Positions 1 to 8,348 of a stretch of DNA of 64,000 nucleotides are shown piece by piece; position 1 is the first letter of the stretch; each line of letters starts with the position of its first letter. The notes beneath the pieces are model-generated. The model was given only the letters and a program-made list of their open reading frames with translations, ran no database searches and was not told where the DNA came from. Location of the stretch: assembly GCA_024275165.1 (NCBI GenBank), contig JAJRZQ010000015.1, positions 35,324 to 99,323 of the forward strand, in the 5' to 3' direction. A program made the position numbers and the translations under genes. Source of the DNA: a bacterium (lineage in GTDB: Bacteria > SAR324 > XYD2-FULL-50-16).

Positions 1-1452
1 AGCAGCATTCCGGAAGTGGTTGGGGATGCCGCGATTCGAGTCGACCCCTATAATACGGAAGAAATCGCGGATGCCATCATCAACCTGGTAGGGGACCAAG
101 CCAAACAGCAAAACTTGCGTAAACGGGGCTTGGAACACATTCGCTTGTTTTCTTGGAAAAACTCAGCCCAGGCCCATTTGGAAGTCTACCGCAAGGCTCA
201 AGAATCCACCGGCATAAAAAAACATAAACTCCCCCCCAGCAGAGCGATTTCAGAAAGGGGGAAAAGGTCCATTCTCTTTTTGGATCAATTTGGGGACCGC
301 ATTGGCGGGGGGCAGGTTATTTTACTCGATATTATTGAAAAATTTAGGGAGACAGGGCTCTGGAATATCTTTATCTCCATCCCCTCTGAAGGCGCTTTTA
401 CCGAAGTATTAAAACAAAGGGGCTTTACCTTTTGGTGCATCCCCACTTGGCAACCCAAAGCCAAAGACTCCTTATTCAAATCCCTCTTCAGCTACCTCGC
501 CAGCTCCATCAAAAGTACCTACCTTTTGAGTCAGTATGTTCGCGAAAATAATATTCGCGCCATCTATTGCAACGGAGGGCGCACCTTTTTATCGGGAAGT
601 TTTTTAAGTCTCTTGTACCCCTTGGATATCTTCTGGCACTTGCACTTGATCCTCGATCGACAACAAAAGAGGGTGGTGACCACCTTTGGCCGTCTCCCAA
701 GCGTTAAATCCATTATCGCCGTATCCAACACGCTGATGCGGCAGTACGCCAAGAATGCCATCAGTGATAAAATCTACACCATTGCCAACTGGGTTAGCCC
801 GACGCTATTTTCTACCAAAAAGGTTCAACGACCGCCTCGCTTCCAGCGCCCTTTGCGTGTCGCCGTGGTCGGCTTGATCTGCCAGGCCAAGGGGCAATGG
901 ACGATTTTAGACAGTTTATTCAAGCTCGACCAAGTTGAAGATTGGGAAATTTCTTTCTATGGCCGCCCTTTGGAAACCGAACCCGCTCAATGGGCGACCT
1001 TCCAGACCAAGCTCTCTTTATTGACCCACAAAGGTTGGAAGATTACCCACGAGGGATTTGAGCAAGACCCCTTAAAAATCTACGACCAGATTGATATCTT
1101 GGTGATTCCCTCTTTAGTGCCCGAGGCCTTTGGCCTGACGGCCATTGAGGCAATGAGCCGCGAGGTCTTGGTCATTGCCAACCGCTCCGGGGCTTTGGTC
1201 GAAATCATCAAGCACGGCTCCAATGGGTTTTTGTATAACAATCGGCAGCCTGACGAGCTCCCGCTCCTGCTAAAGACGCTAGGGGAAAACCAAATCGACT
1301 TGCCCGCCATGCGCGTTAAAGGGGTTGAAACGGTTACCACCCACTATCACCCGCAAACCCAACTTAAAAAGATACACGACTTGGTTTATGCTCGGGTGTT
1401 ACCCCTCTTATCGCTGGACAATCAAGAGGCAAGGAGCGAGAGAAATCCTTAG
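1..1452 (+). CDS. Tandem GT4-type glycosyltransferase, 5' end outside window
   Basis: The reading frame is already open at base 1, so the true start lies upstream; the GTG at 16 is internal. The first ~60 residues carry the SIPEVVGDAA motif and are the C-terminal end of one GT-B (GT4) glycosyltransferase. A second GT-B protein follows without a stop: its N-terminal domain opens with FLDQFGDRIGGGQ near residue 92, and its C-terminal domain has the nucleotide-sugar motif VPEAFGLTAIEAMS near 370. Two fused GT4 units suggest a polysaccharide or lipopolysaccharide assembly enzyme; donor and acceptor cannot be told. The end overlaps the convergent thiN gene by 45 bp. Confidence 0.85.
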   Translation, partial: SSIPEVVGDAAIRVDPYNTEEIADAIINLVGDQAKQQNLRKRGLEHIRLFSWKNSAQAHLEVYRKAQESTGIKKHKLPPSRAISERGKRSILFLDQFGDRIGGGQVILLDIIEKFRETGLWNIFISIPSEGAFTEVLKQRGFTFWCIPTWQPKAKDSLFKSLFSYLASSIKSTYLLSQYVRENNIRAIYCNGGRTFLSGSFLSLLYPLDIFWHLHLILDRQQKRVVTTFGRLPSVKSIIAVSNTLMRQYAKNAISDKIYTIANWVSPTLFSTKKVQRPPRFQRPLRVAVVGLICQAKGQWTILDSLFKLDQVEDWEISFYGRPLETEPAQWATFQTKLSLLTHKGWKITHEGFEQDPLKIYDQIDILVIPSLVPEAFGLTAIEAMSREVLVIANRSGALVEIIKHGSNGFLYNNRQPDELPLLLKTLGENQIDLPAMRVKGVETVTTHYHPQTQLKKIHDLVYARVLPLLSLDNQEARSERNP

Positions 1453-2031
1453 GGTAAATTTTTCTCCCAGCGCTTGATTGGAGACGCTGCACAGGTCCGT
1501 TAAAGCTAAATTTTGCTGTCGCAACTCATACTTTAGCCCCTTGCTGGTGACTCGGGTTAGACCATAGAGGGGCAATAAGGAAACCACCTGCCCCGGGTAG
1601 CTGTCCACCTCCTGGACTCCTTCAATGACCTGGCCCCATTGGCATTGTTCTTCCAAAAGAATCCGCATTCCACGATAAGCAGGGCGCGCCAAAAAAGCGA
1701 GATGATACAGCAGATGGTCTAGCCTCCCGCCCAAAGCCCCGAGCAGTACGACCTCCTTAAATCCCTGTTCTTTAAGGTAGATTAATCCCTTCTCCCCATC
1801 GGTTTGATCTTGGTTTGGGCGAGCGAGCAATGGAACTTGGGCAAAGCTTTGTTTTGCCTCGGCATTGAGGCTGTCAAAATCACCTAAAATCGCATCTGGA
1901 GCTATTTCCAGGGCAACCAGCTGATTGGCCGCCCCATCACAAGCGAGAAGAAAAGGATGAACTCGACGCAAACGCAACAAAAATTCCGCCTCAGGCGGAT
2001 CACCATGGAGCAAAAGAATCGCGCTGTTCAT
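1408..2031 (-). CDS. thiN: Thiamine pyrophosphokinase
   Basis: Transfers pyrophosphate from ATP to thiamine, giving the cofactor thiamine diphosphate in the cytoplasm. Family motifs are all visible in this 207-residue protein: CDGAAN at 31-36, GDFDS at 50-54, DQTDGEKG at 75-82 and GGRLDH at 101-106, in the order found in TPK catalytic domains; the C-terminal part is the smaller thiamine-binding beta domain. ATG start. It is the last gene of the minus-strand run, 6 bp after the DUF445 gene, and its end overlaps the convergent glycosyltransferase by 45 bp. This enzyme salvages thiamine rather than making it de novo. Confidence 0.9.
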   Translation of the reverse strand: MNSAILLLHGDPPEAEFLLRLRRVHPFLLACDGAANQLVALEIAPDAILGDFDSLNAEAKQSFAQVPLLARPNQDQTDGEKGLIYLKEQGFKEVVLLGALGGRLDHLLYHLAFLARPAYRGMRILLEEQCQWGQVIEGVQEVDSYPGQVVSLLPLYGLTRVTSKGLKYELRQQNLALTDLCSVSNQALGEKFTLRISLAPCLLIVQR

Positions 2032-2037
2032 CTGAGT

Positions 2038-2655
2038 TTACATCCAATAAAGCAGGCCCAATTGAAACAGGCCGATAAAAAGCCCCAGTACCCCGCCCAC
2101 ATATTCAATCATCTTAAATTCGCTCTTCATGATTTGAAAAAGCAAGCTTTCTAATTGATTGACCTCAAAGGCTTCAATCTTTTCCTTGATCACCTTTTTG
2201 ATGTCAATCTGCTTTTGCAAGGCCTCACTGGCCCCTTCCATGATCTCGGGGAGAAAAATTTCAAACTCTTTTAAAATCATCTCTTTAATCCCTTGAATCA
2301 TGCTTTCTGGAATCATCGCCAACAGGGGATGCAACTTAACCAGTTTATTGGTGATCAAATCCTCTAAATGCACTCCAATCAAAGGTAATATGGTTCCTAA
2401 AAACTCCGGCGAAGTTAATTTATCATGAATGTCTTGATGAGAAAACAGATTTTCTTCAACCGCGTCCGCTAATTTTTGTGCCAGCGCCTTTTGCCGCTTG
2501 ATAAAAACACCTTGCAACACAAAAAAACCAAAGTTGAGGGGTTTTTTTGGATGAAAAAGCATCTTGATGGCAACCCAATTGGTCAACCAACCAATGAGGC
2601 CCGAGATCAAGGGAATTAAAAGGTGAATCGGTTCAAGCCGAAAAGTCTCATTCAT
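2038..2655 (-). CDS. DUF445 family membrane protein
   Basis: A 205-residue protein starting at the ATG at 2655, inside the last 8 bp of alr, which implies translational coupling; a start further upstream would run deeper into alr. Residues 9-30 form a membrane segment with the motif GLIGWLTNWVAIKMLFHP, characteristic of DUF445 (YheB-type) proteins. A helical middle region with many amphipathic stretches follows, and a second membrane segment closes the protein (GGVLGLFIGLFQLGLLYW). The N- and C-terminal hydrophobic segments suggest a hairpin topology with a cytoplasmic or periplasmic helical domain. The function of the family is unknown. Confidence 0.8.
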   Translation of the reverse strand: MNETFRLEPIHLLIPLISGLIGWLTNWVAIKMLFHPKKPLNFGFFVLQGVFIKRQKALAQKLADAVEENLFSHQDIHDKLTSPEFLGTILPLIGVHLEDLITNKLVKLHPLLAMIPESMIQGIKEMILKEFEIFLPEIMEGASEALQKQIDIKKVIKEKIEAFEVNQLESLLFQIMKSEFKMIEYVGGVLGLFIGLFQLGLLYWM

Positions 2656-3757
2656 TTTTATATATCCTAGGTACGCGTTTGCTGAGCCCGCAAGTGATTT
2701 CATAATTGATGGTGCCGGCTTGTTGGGCCACTTCGCCGGCGGTGATCTCTTCGCTTCCCTCTGAACCGATCAAGGTTACAACCTCAAAGACCTCCACCCC
2801 CTTGATGGCCGTAACATCAACCAGAGTAATATCCATGCTCACTCGACCCACAATAGGGCAGAATACCCCCCGCAGCAAAACCCTGCCCCGATTCGAAAGC
2901 AAACGGGGCAAGCCGTCGGCATAACCCACGCCCACCGCGGCGATCAAACTGCGTCGGCTGGTTTGAAAACTACCGCCATAACCCAAACGAGCCCCGGCCG
3001 GATACCATTGGAGTTGCATGATGCTCGCTTTTAATGTCAAAGCGGGCTTTAAGTTTACAGGCTGTCGCGGTTCCGTTGAAGGTTGTTGCCCATAAAGGGC
3101 GATGCCCAAACGAAAAAGATTGGCCCCTTGGGGCTCCATCTCGCTGGTTCCCGCTGAATTGGCCAAATGAATCCACTGCGGGTTGATCTTTCCCTTCCCC
3201 AAGCCCCGCCATTGCGCGAAGCGCTGCGACTGCGCCAAGGCAGAGCCTTTATCCCTTTCCTCCGCGGCGGCAAAGTGGGTCATCAGGCCTTCTACCTCGA
3301 GCAACCCTTTAGGACCCTTTAAAAAATCCTGGTATTGTCGCAAGCTCAACCCCAAACGGCCCATACCCGTATCAAGCTTTAAATGAATTTTTAAGGGTTT
3401 GTTCTGTTTTTGGGCCAAGCCAAAAAGAAGAGACAAGCAACCTGGGGAATAGGCCACCGGAGTAATATCGTATTCCGGCAAATAAGGTAAGGCCTGGGGA
3501 AACAGCCCACTCAAAAGCAAAATAGGCAAGCTGAACCCTGCTTCCCTCAGTTGGATCGCTTCTTCCACCAAGGCCACCCCGGCCCAAGTCACCCCCGCTT
3601 CCACCGCCTTGTTTAAAACAGGCACCGCCCCATGCCCATAGCCATCCGCCTTGACCACGGCCATCAAATGGCTTCCCTGAGGGGTTATTTTCTTAAATTC
3701 TTTTACATTATGCGCAATCGCAGAGAGGTCGATTTCCGCATAACAGGGACGCAGCAT
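2648..3757 (-). CDS. alr: Alanine racemase
   Basis: PLP enzyme interconverting L- and D-alanine for peptidoglycan. The protein (369 aa from the ATG at 3757; a TTG lies one codon upstream) shows AVVKADGYGHG with the PLP lysine at residue 36, the C-terminal catalytic tyrosine region LGYGGSF, GVGYADGLPR, and the RVSMDITLVDV segment of the C-terminal beta domain. Length is normal for the family. It lies 3 bp downstream of folB and overlaps the DUF445 gene by 8 bp, in a minus-strand run that otherwise mixes flagellar and biosynthetic genes. No second racemase is seen in the window. Confidence 0.95.
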   Translation of the reverse strand: MLRPCYAEIDLSAIAHNVKEFKKITPQGSHLMAVVKADGYGHGAVPVLNKAVEAGVTWAGVALVEEAIQLREAGFSLPILLLSGLFPQALPYLPEYDITPVAYSPGCLSLLFGLAQKQNKPLKIHLKLDTGMGRLGLSLRQYQDFLKGPKGLLEVEGLMTHFAAAEERDKGSALAQSQRFAQWRGLGKGKINPQWIHLANSAGTSEMEPQGANLFRLGIALYGQQPSTEPRQPVNLKPALTLKASIMQLQWYPAGARLGYGGSFQTSRRSLIAAVGVGYADGLPRLLSNRGRVLLRGVFCPIVGRVSMDITLVDVTAIKGVEVFEVVTLIGSEGSEEITAGEVAQQAGTINYEITCGLSKRVPRIYKNE

Positions 3758-3760
3758 CAA

Positions 3761-4114
3761 TTAATATTCTCGTTCCAAGGTCACTGCCACAAACCCCAAG
3801 GGCAAAGGAATCGGCGGGTTTGGCTTGGCGATGCGCAATTTTGCTTTCCGCAAACCGGAAAAGGAGGCCAACCCCCCTAAAATATGCTGGGCCAGGCTTT
3901 CAATGAGTAAAAAGCGTTTTTCCAAAAACAATCGTTGCACCTCCAAAGCCACTGCGCCGTAATCCAGCATTTGCCGAGGGTCATCTGTAGAGGGCTCAAT
4001 CGCCTCCATCTGCAGATCGAGTAGAAAAAACTGCCCCAGCTTTTCTTCTTCTTCCAGCGCCCCGTGACGCCCAAAAAGCTTTAAGGCCGCAATCTCGATC
4101 TGGTAGGGCCTCAT
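3761..4114 (-). CDS. folB: Dihydroneopterin aldolase
   Basis: Folate-pathway enzyme that cleaves dihydroneopterin to 6-hydroxymethyl-dihydropterin and glycolaldehyde. The 117-residue size and motifs match FolB: GRHGALEEEEKLGQFF near 15-30, LDYGAVA around 51, LIESLAQHI near 70, and IAKPNPPIP with the catalytic lysine near 97. Its ATG overlaps the argG stop by one base (TAATG), a typical coupling arrangement. Other folate genes are not in the window, so folB is detached from the usual folKEP cluster. Confidence 0.9.
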   Translation of the reverse strand: MRPYQIEIAALKLFGRHGALEEEEKLGQFFLLDLQMEAIEPSTDDPRQMLDYGAVALEVQRLFLEKRFLLIESLAQHILGGLASFSGLRKAKLRIAKPNPPIPLPLGFVAVTLEREY

Positions 4115-5325
4115 TATCCCCTAGCTTTTTTAAAGATACGATAGGGTAAGGCGTTGAGCTTAATAAATCCATCCGCGTCTTGGGGGTTATAATTCCCCTG
4201 GTCCTTTTCCATGCTGGCAATATCAGCGTCATAAAGGCTATAGGGAGATTTGCGGCCCGTCACCATGACCTGCCCCTTGTACAACTCCAAGCGCACCTGC
4301 CCGGTCACCTTTTCTTGACTTTCCTTGACCAGATTGAGCAAGAGCCTCATCTGAGGGGTCCACCAGTAGCCCGCGTAGACCAAGCCCGCAAAACGGGGCA
4401 TGAGGGTGTCTTTTAAATCGATCACATCCCGAGTCAAGGTGATGGATTCAATCGCCCGATGGGCGTGCAGCAACAAGGTTCCCCCCGGGGTTTCATAAAC
4501 GCCTCTCGACTTCATTCCCACAAAACGGGACTCCACCATATCCACCCGGCCCACGCCATGGCGCCCGCCGATCTCGTTGAGTCGCTCCAGCAAGGCGGCA
4601 GGAGCCAATTGCTCCCCCCCCACGGCAACAGGAACCCCATCCACAAAATCCAGCAGCACCTCTTCTGCTTGATCCGGCGCTTGCCTGGGGTCGCGAGTCA
4701 GTGCAAACATCTCGGGCAAAGGCTGCTGCCAGGGATCTTCCAACATGCCGGCCTCAAAGGAAATATGCAGTAAGTTTTCATCACTGCTCCAAGGTTGCGA
4801 CTTGGTCGCCTTCACGGGAATCCCGTGCTTTTGGGCATAGTCAATCAATTCACTGCGGCCCGGGTAGGCCTGATAAAAGGATTCGATCTTCCAAGGAGCG
4901 ATGACCTTTACCTCGGGCATTAAGGAGAGATACCCGAGCTCAAAACGAACCTGATCGTTCCCCTTCCCCGTTGCCCCATGAGCAACCGCTGTGGCCCCGT
5001 ATTTTTGGGCCACCTCGATTTGCTTTTGAGCGATCAAGGGGCGGGCTAGACTTGTTCCCAAAAGATAAGTCCCCTCATAGAGGGCATTGAACTGCATGGA
5101 GGGGAAAACAAAATCAGCGACAAACTCTTCGGCCACATTCATTAAAATCACTTCCGACGCCCCGGCAAGAAGCCCTTTTTTACGAATCTCCTCTAAATCT
5201 TCGACCTTTTGCCCCAAATCGAGGCATAAAGCGATGACTTCATAACCTTGGTCTGCCAGCCAGCGGACGATAACCGAGGTATCCAGACCGCCGGAATAGG
5301 CTAAAACGACCTTTTCCTTACTCAT
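4114..5325 (-). CDS. argG: Argininosuccinate synthase
   Basis: Joins citrulline and aspartate using ATP, the penultimate step of arginine synthesis. The PP-loop ATP motif SGGLDTS is at residues 11-17; AHGATGKGNDQVRFE, the aspartate/citrulline binding block, lies near 115-130; SRGVYETPGGTLL is in the C-terminal multimerisation region. 403 residues is a standard length. The gene starts 28 bp after fliO and is coupled to folB. With argJ at 37321 it is one of two arginine genes in the window, far apart. argH is not adjacent. Confidence 0.96.
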   Translation of the reverse strand: MSKEKVVLAYSGGLDTSVIVRWLADQGYEVIALCLDLGQKVEDLEEIRKKGLLAGASEVILMNVAEEFVADFVFPSMQFNALYEGTYLLGTSLARPLIAQKQIEVAQKYGATAVAHGATGKGNDQVRFELGYLSLMPEVKVIAPWKIESFYQAYPGRSELIDYAQKHGIPVKATKSQPWSSDENLLHISFEAGMLEDPWQQPLPEMFALTRDPRQAPDQAEEVLLDFVDGVPVAVGGEQLAPAALLERLNEIGGRHGVGRVDMVESRFVGMKSRGVYETPGGTLLLHAHRAIESITLTRDVIDLKDTLMPRFAGLVYAGYWWTPQMRLLLNLVKESQEKVTGQVRLELYKGQVMVTGRKSPYSLYDADIASMEKDQGNYNPQDADGFIKLNALPYRIFKKARG

Positions 5326-5353
5326 GATTGCTTATTGAAAAAAATGTATTGCC

Positions 5354-6280
5354 CTAGTCAATGGGCTTCAGGTTTTTCACCTTTTTGATGAACTCGTGGG
5401 TAAAGCTTTCTGGGGGTTTTTCCCTTTCCTCAGCCTTTCTCTGACTTGAATATTCTTCCCTCAGGCGAGCAAAGTCAACGGTTTCCTGCCCCTTTAGGTT
5501 CAGTTTGGAAAGATGATTGACAAACCCATCATCGCTGACTTTTGAAATCACACTGATCTGGTTGGGGGTGACCCCCACCGCGAAAGCCATGTCATTGACC
5601 TCGACAATCGAAATCTTCTGCTTGGCGCTGATATGGTAATTGCTGGTCACCCTTAAGCGATATTTGCCTCGATTTAGGTTGAGCCTGCGGACAAAGTACT
5701 TATTATACAACAACAACAAGATATAAAACAGCAAGAGAACAAAAAACAGCGCCAAAAGCATTTGAATGACGCTGTCAAAAGAGATGTCTTCTGCGGGGGG
5801 TTCGGGTTTTTTCTCCCCCCAAAAGAGTCGGGCCTTTTCTGCTGGTTTGGTTTGTTTCAGGTCCGTGGCGGTTGCCTCTTTGGGTAAGGCCGCCGCATTT
5901 TTATAAATCCAGAGGTGATAAGATTCAAATTCGGCTTGATCTTGAACCAGCCCCTCTGCGCGAAATTCAGGGTCAGAAAACTGAATCTCTAAAATCGTGT
6001 TCGGCCCTTCTTTTTTTAAGACTAAAGCCTTTAAAAAACCGTCGTTGACTCTTAAGTGAGAAACCTCTTTGGGGTAATCCGCCTTGGGCAAAATAACCTG
6101 CATCCAGCCTGACTCAATCATGAAGCTCGTTTGCAGGTTGTAATCTTGGTCAAAGATCAAGTGAAGGTGCGCCCTCTCAGGCTGGTCATAGAGTTTAACG
6201 CTTTTTAAGGTCAGGCCTGCCTGGGCCGGCAGGGGGGCGAGGAAGAAAAAAACCAAACCCAGGGCAACCAGAAACCTCAT
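5354..6280 (-). CDS. fliO: Flagellar biosynthesis protein FliO with periplasmic AMIN-like domain
   Basis: FliO assists assembly of the FliPQR core of the flagellar export gate. The 308-residue protein has a cleavable-looking signal peptide (residues 1-21, ending PAQA), then about 100 residues of beta-rich sequence resembling an AMIN domain, a charged linker, a membrane helix at about 169-193, and the cytoplasmic FliO domain with LRVTSNYHISAKQKISIVEV. Canonical enterobacterial FliO is much shorter and lacks the periplasmic domain; long forms are known in other lineages. ATG start overlaps the fliN stop by 4 bp (ATGA). fliP, which usually follows, is replaced here by argG. Confidence 0.88.
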   Translation of the reverse strand: MRFLVALGLVFFFLAPLPAQAGLTLKSVKLYDQPERAHLHLIFDQDYNLQTSFMIESGWMQVILPKADYPKEVSHLRVNDGFLKALVLKKEGPNTILEIQFSDPEFRAEGLVQDQAEFESYHLWIYKNAAALPKEATATDLKQTKPAEKARLFWGEKKPEPPAEDISFDSVIQMLLALFFVLLLFYILLLLYNKYFVRRLNLNRGKYRLRVTSNYHISAKQKISIVEVNDMAFAVGVTPNQISVISKVSDDGFVNHLSKLNLKGQETVDFARLREEYSSQRKAEEREKPPESFTHEFIKKVKNLKPID

Positions 6281-6720
6281 GCCTGTTTCAGGCTTGAAAG
6301 GCGTTTTTGTTTATCTAAAATTTCAAGGATTTTAATCCCGAACTTTTCATTTTGAATAATAATCTCGCCGCGAGCCACGAGTTTATCATTGATCTTAATA
6401 TCCATGGGATCGCCCACTTGTTTGCCCAATTCAAAGACGCTGTCGATATCCATGGCCAAAAGATCCTTAACCATCATCAAGGTGCCCCCCACCTCCACCT
6501 GCAATTGCAGGGGAATATCCATCAAAAAATCGAGGCCCACTTCGGTTGACCCGGCAACCGCGGAGCTTTCTCCTCCGCCACCACTCGCTTCGTTCAAGTC
6601 GCCTCCGCTAGCGGCGGACTTGATCATCTCTTTGTTTTTTTCCAAATCAGCGGCAACATCCGACCAGTCGATGTCATCCATGCCATCGAGACCGGAAAAA
6701 TCCATATCTCCATCACCCAT
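6277..6720 (-). CDS. fliN: Flagellar motor switch protein FliN
   Basis: FliN forms the lower C-ring and binds CheY-P. The C-terminal ~80 residues are a clear SpoA/FliN domain: DIPLQLQVEVGG, then LAMDIDSVFELGKQVGDPMDIKIN and GEIIIQNEKFGIKILEI. The N-terminal 65 residues are acidic (MGDGDMDFSGLDGMDDIDW) followed by a glycine/serine linker, an extension of the type that can bind chemotaxis regulators or FliH. Lies between fliL (24 bp upstream) and fliO (4-bp overlap); fliM is missing from its usual place between fliL and fliN. Confidence 0.93.
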   Translation of the reverse strand: MGDGDMDFSGLDGMDDIDWSDVAADLEKNKEMIKSAASGGDLNEASGGGGESSAVAGSTEVGLDFLMDIPLQLQVEVGGTLMMVKDLLAMDIDSVFELGKQVGDPMDIKINDKLVARGEIIIQNEKFGIKILEILDKQKRLSSLKQA

Positions 6721-6744
6721 GCGCCCTCCTTTGGTTGCGCCCGC

Positions 6745-7296
6745 TCAATTGAGTACGAACTTCGTAATCAAAATCCGCTTTACCGGCATGCGATCTTTTG
6801 TTTCTGAATTTTCGATAAACTCTTGATCAAAAACCCCGTTGATCTTTTTAAAGATTTCCTGCTTTAAAATCTCGACCCCGCCGCGCTGACGGAGGTCTTC
6901 TGTAGTCATGTCCTGCAACAAGGAGATAATCATATCGTCAATAATCGGTTCTCTGCTTGCAAGATACAAAAGAGCGTTTTCATCTTCTAAAGCAGCGGCA
7001 ATGTCAATACTCAAAAAGTGTTTCCCGTCTCTCAAGTTGACCGTATATTTCTTCGAGGGCGTAAAAATCGGGTTTTTAAGCCGCACCTCTTCTTTTTGAG
7101 AAAGATTTTGAATCTCTTCTTCCAATTGCGAGGTTTGCTCTGGCCCATCGGCCCCGTCTGCGGGAGTTTCATCCCCTCCTAAAAACATCATCGCGCCCAC
7201 CGCAATCCCCACCAATAAAAGCAGGCCAACGATAATCATGACCATAAGTTTGCCCTTACCGCCACCACCAGACTCGTCAATTTCCTCGTCAGACAT
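6745..7296 (-). CDS. fliL: Flagellar basal body-associated protein FliL
   Basis: Single-pass inner-membrane protein that supports stator function at the motor. Residues 1-15 are cytoplasmic and charged, 17-39 form the membrane helix (LMVMIIVGLLLLVGIAVGAMM), and an acidic linker leads to the periplasmic FliL domain with KYTVNLRDGKHFLSIDIA, a stomatin-like fold in solved homologues. The C-terminus ends VKRILITKFVLN, matching the usual V..V.F.....Q type tail only loosely. 183 residues is typical. First flagellar gene of the fliL-N-O set; a 148-bp gap upstream probably contains its promoter. Confidence 0.92.
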   Translation of the reverse strand: MSDEEIDESGGGGKGKLMVMIIVGLLLLVGIAVGAMMFLGGDETPADGADGPEQTSQLEEEIQNLSQKEEVRLKNPIFTPSKKYTVNLRDGKHFLSIDIAAALEDENALLYLASREPIIDDMIISLLQDMTTEDLRQRGGVEILKQEIFKKINGVFDQEFIENSETKDRMPVKRILITKFVLN

Positions 7297-7404
7297 CTAT
7301 TTTCCTATTCAAATGGGTTGATATCATGGACATTATTCACAGAATACTTGATTTACCCGCCTTTTGCAAGTCCAGAACCTTTTTGCCACACCTCAGGGCA
7401 TCAC

Positions 7405-7422
7405 GCGACAACCTGCGACAAC
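7405..7422. repeat. Two direct 8-bp repeats at 10-bp spacing upstream of fliL
   Basis: GCGACAAC occurs at 7405-7412 and again at 7415-7422, so identical faces of the helix are presented one turn apart. It lies about 110 bp upstream of the fliL start in the fliL-patatin gap. A tandem activator or repressor site for the flagellar genes is possible; chance cannot be excluded. Confidence 0.3.
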
Positions 7423-7444
7423 ACGCAATTAATATGCAAAATTC

Positions 7445-8344
7445 TTACCAGGGCCAGAACAATGATTTGATCTTCTTTAGAAAAATCGCTTTGCGCAACT
7501 GGGGCAACAAGCGGTTGAGTTGCTTTTCCCCCTCTTCAACGCTACGATCCAATTGCAGAAAATCGGCCCAATGGACATCACTCAAATTAGTGGTCACCAC
7601 AAAATCCGCCTCTTTTAGGTTATGGGCTTTTAAGGCAAGGCGGGTGGCCTCCGCGGCTCTAATATTGACATTAAACCCGGTAAATTCTTGGTCGTCCGGG
7701 TCCATTTCCGGGGCCACATCCACGGCAATGACGAAGTCCGCCCCCATCTCGCGGGCCAACTTCACCGGTACGGGCTCCACCCAAGAGCCATCAATATAAT
7801 AATCCCTGCCGATTTTCACCGGCGGGAAAATCCCCGGAATGGCGGCGCTGGCTAAAACATGATCAATCAAGTCGCCTTGGGTCAAGGAATAGATTTTCCC
7901 CGAACTCAGGTTCGCAATTGTTAGACCAAAGGGAATATCGCAGTCTTCGATGCGCACCTTGGGCAAAATATGCTCAATGCTGTTGCGAAAGTCCGCCTCG
8001 GTGATAAAACTGGAAGAGGTAGCGCTAATGGCGAAAAAATAACTGTTGGTTAAAAATTTCTTAAATTGGGAGTAATAGGTTTTCTTGATCTCTTTATTCG
8101 ACTCCTGGATAAAGTTGAGCCGCGCTTGATTGAAATGCTTGCTGTTGACATAACTGCGGAGTTGATCAATGGTTTCAGAGATCACAGGATGAAAGGCATA
8201 GGTGGCCCCGACCACCGCGCCAATACTGGTGCCGGTGATGATATCCACCGGAATTTCCGCCTCCTCCAGCCCCTTGAGTACACCTACATGGGCTAGGCCC
8301 TTGGCGGCCCCCCCTCCCAAAGCGACTGCGATCTTAAAGGCCAT
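7445..8344 (-). CDS. Patatin-like phospholipase (RssA/YchK type)
   Basis: Predicted serine acyl hydrolase with a Ser-Asp dyad. From the ATG at 8344 the protein has 299 residues and begins with VALGGGAAKGLAHVG (oxyanion loop), followed by GTSIGAVVG carrying the nucleophile serine near residue 40, and DGSWVEPVPV with the catalytic aspartate near 185. All dyad elements are intact. This start is chosen because an upstream extension would enter aspS; the gap to the aspS stop is 4 bp, so the two are co-transcribed. Likely a cytoplasmic or peripheral membrane lipase; substrate unknown. Confidence 0.88.
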   Translation of the reverse strand: MAFKIAVALGGGAAKGLAHVGVLKGLEEAEIPVDIITGTSIGAVVGATYAFHPVISETIDQLRSYVNSKHFNQARLNFIQESNKEIKKTYYSQFKKFLTNSYFFAISATSSSFITEADFRNSIEHILPKVRIEDCDIPFGLTIANLSSGKIYSLTQGDLIDHVLASAAIPGIFPPVKIGRDYYIDGSWVEPVPVKLAREMGADFVIAVDVAPEMDPDDQEFTGFNVNIRAAEATRLALKAHNLKEADFVVTTNLSDVHWADFLQLDRSVEEGEKQLNRLLPQLRKAIFLKKIKSLFWPW

Positions 8345-8348
8345 GAGT

